A stretch of 6,402 bases of DNA from an uncultured Atopostipes sp. (GTDB lineage Bacteria; Bacillota; Bacilli; Lactobacillales; Carnobacteriaceae_A). The stretch covers positions 1-6,402 of the forward strand of contig CAMYQS010000086.1 in NCBI GenBank assembly GCA_947296835.1, read 5' to 3'. Position numbers and translations under genes: made by a program. Under the pieces are notes generated by a model. The model was not told the origin of the DNA, made no database searches, and worked only from the letters and a program-made list of their open reading frames with translations. Positions 6,082-6,402 of this stretch are shown here, in pieces; positions within the stretch are counted from its first letter, which is position 1; each line of letters begins with the position of its first letter.

Positions 6082-6091
6082 GCGTTTTATC
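6078..6091. promoter_or_regulatory. cre-like site overlapping the treB -35 box
   Basis: TGCAAGCGTTTTAT fits the left and central part of the CcpA consensus WTGNNARCGNWWWCAW (TTGCAAGCGTTTT) but departs from it at the right end. It overlaps the -35 hexamer, so CcpA bound here would exclude RNA polymerase. Confidence 0.45.
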
Positions 6092-6099
6092 TTTATTTT

Positions 6100-6113
6100 T
6101 AAAATCGTTTTCA
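6100..6113. promoter_or_regulatory. cre site upstream of the treB promoter
   Basis: Read on the minus strand, TGAAAACGATTTTA matches the CcpA consensus TGWAANCGNTNWCA at 13 of 14 positions. It lies about 19 bp upstream of the -35 box. With the second site it suggests carbon catabolite control of trehalose uptake. Confidence 0.6.
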
Positions 6114-6151
6114 TGAAATGAAGACCCAAACCTTATCCTGTACTCATTTCA
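6114..6151. repeat. Inverted repeat in the divergent intergenic region
   Basis: TGAAATGA (6114-6121) and TCATTTCA (6144-6151) are perfect 8-bp inverted arms 22 nt apart. They lie between the tre promoter region and the promoter of the glycine-rich gene. No T run follows, so it is not a clear terminator. It could be a regulator site or chance. Confidence 0.35.
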
Positions 6152-6216
6152 CTCTCAGACTTTCGTATGATTTTTTTACTTGTCATGCCATAATACTCAG
6201 AAATATACATCACTTA

Positions 6217-6225
6217 TGGTAAGAT
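6217..6225 (+). promoter_or_regulatory. Possible extended -10 promoter for the glycine-rich gene
   Basis: TGGTAAGAT is an extended -10 element (TG, one base, TAAGAT). The -35 position has only TCAGAA, which is poor. A start near 6232 would leave about 28 nt of leader. The element overlaps a small palindrome CTTATGGTAAG (6213-6223). CATAAT at 6189-6194 is an alternative -10, also without a good -35. Confidence 0.4.
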
Positions 6226-6259
6226 ACACATACAGATTTATTTAAAAAGGAGTGATTAT

Positions 6260-6402
6260 ATGGCTAGAGGTGGCGGTCGTGGAGGCGGCGGAGGCTTTAG
6301 TGGCGGCGGTGGTGGTCGCAGTTTTGGCGGTGGACGCGGCGGCGGAAGTTCCTTCGGTGGTAGCCGAGGTGGCGGAAGTCGTTTAGGAGGCGGATCCTCA
6401 AG
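6260..6402 (+). CDS. Glycine-rich RG-repeat protein, N-terminal part (3' end outside window)
   Basis: ATG at 6260 lies 7 nt after GGAG in AAAAAGGAGTGAT, a strong ribosome binding site, and the frame is open to the window edge (47 full codons). The visible part is almost wholly Gly, Arg and Ser, with Phe in repeated GGGF/SFGG steps and RGGG units at intervals, and it is strongly basic. There is no signal peptide at the start, so this part is probably cytoplasmic and disordered. Codons for Gly vary (GGT, GGC, GGA), which argues for a maintained protein rather than a simple DNA repeat expansion. I do not recognise the family. Similar glycine-rich leaders occur on various Firmicute proteins, including membrane proteins, and RG-rich tracts can bind nucleic acid. 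The gene is divergent from treB and need not be related to trehalose. Confidence 0.75.
   Translation, partial: MARGGGRGGGGGFSGGGGGRSFGGGRGGGSSFGGSRGGGSRLGGGSS

Overview
The window looks like chromosomal DNA of a low-GC Gram-positive bacterium. The protein matches, the strong AGGAGG-type ribosome binding sites, the CcpA-type cre sites and a phosphotransferase-based trehalose system all point to Firmicutes. Lactobacillales, perhaps a Carnobacteriaceae-like genus, is my best guess, but the sequence alone does not settle it. The theme is alpha-glucan and trehalose use.

Left part (2-2298, + strand). The window opens inside the last 138 codons of a type I pullulanase (pulA), closed by a strong 16-bp terminator hairpin. 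Next comes treR, a GntR/UTRA trehalose repressor, with its own terminator. A good sigma-A promoter then drives a single gene for a DUF4349 lipoprotein with a C-terminal membrane segment, closed by a perfect 11-bp terminator hairpin.

Middle part (2299-2649). About 350 bases carry no gene. They hold an unusual array: an 82-bp unit present twice (67 of 73 aligned bases identical), in which the octamer TGACTACG occurs four times at exactly 41-bp steps and its reverse complement twice at an 82-bp step. A perfect 12-bp palindrome lies between the units, and a possible RNA hairpin sits just upstream. This is the least explained part of the window.

Right part (2650-5982, - strand). The trehalose operon treB-treC encodes a PTS EIIBC permease, which imports trehalose as trehalose-6-phosphate, and a GH13 phospho-alpha-(1,1)-glucosidase, which splits it into glucose and glucose-6-phosphate. 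A terminator-like hairpin lies between the two genes and probably lowers treC expression relative to treB. The operon promoter (TTGCAA, 17 bp, TATAGT) is followed by a perfect-half-site palindrome that suits TreR, and it is overlapped and preceded by two cre-like sites. This suggests induction by trehalose-6-phosphate and glucose repression by CcpA.

Right edge (6217-6402, + strand). A divergent gene begins with an extremely glycine-rich, RG-containing N-terminus and runs off the window. Its function cannot be read from the 47 visible residues.
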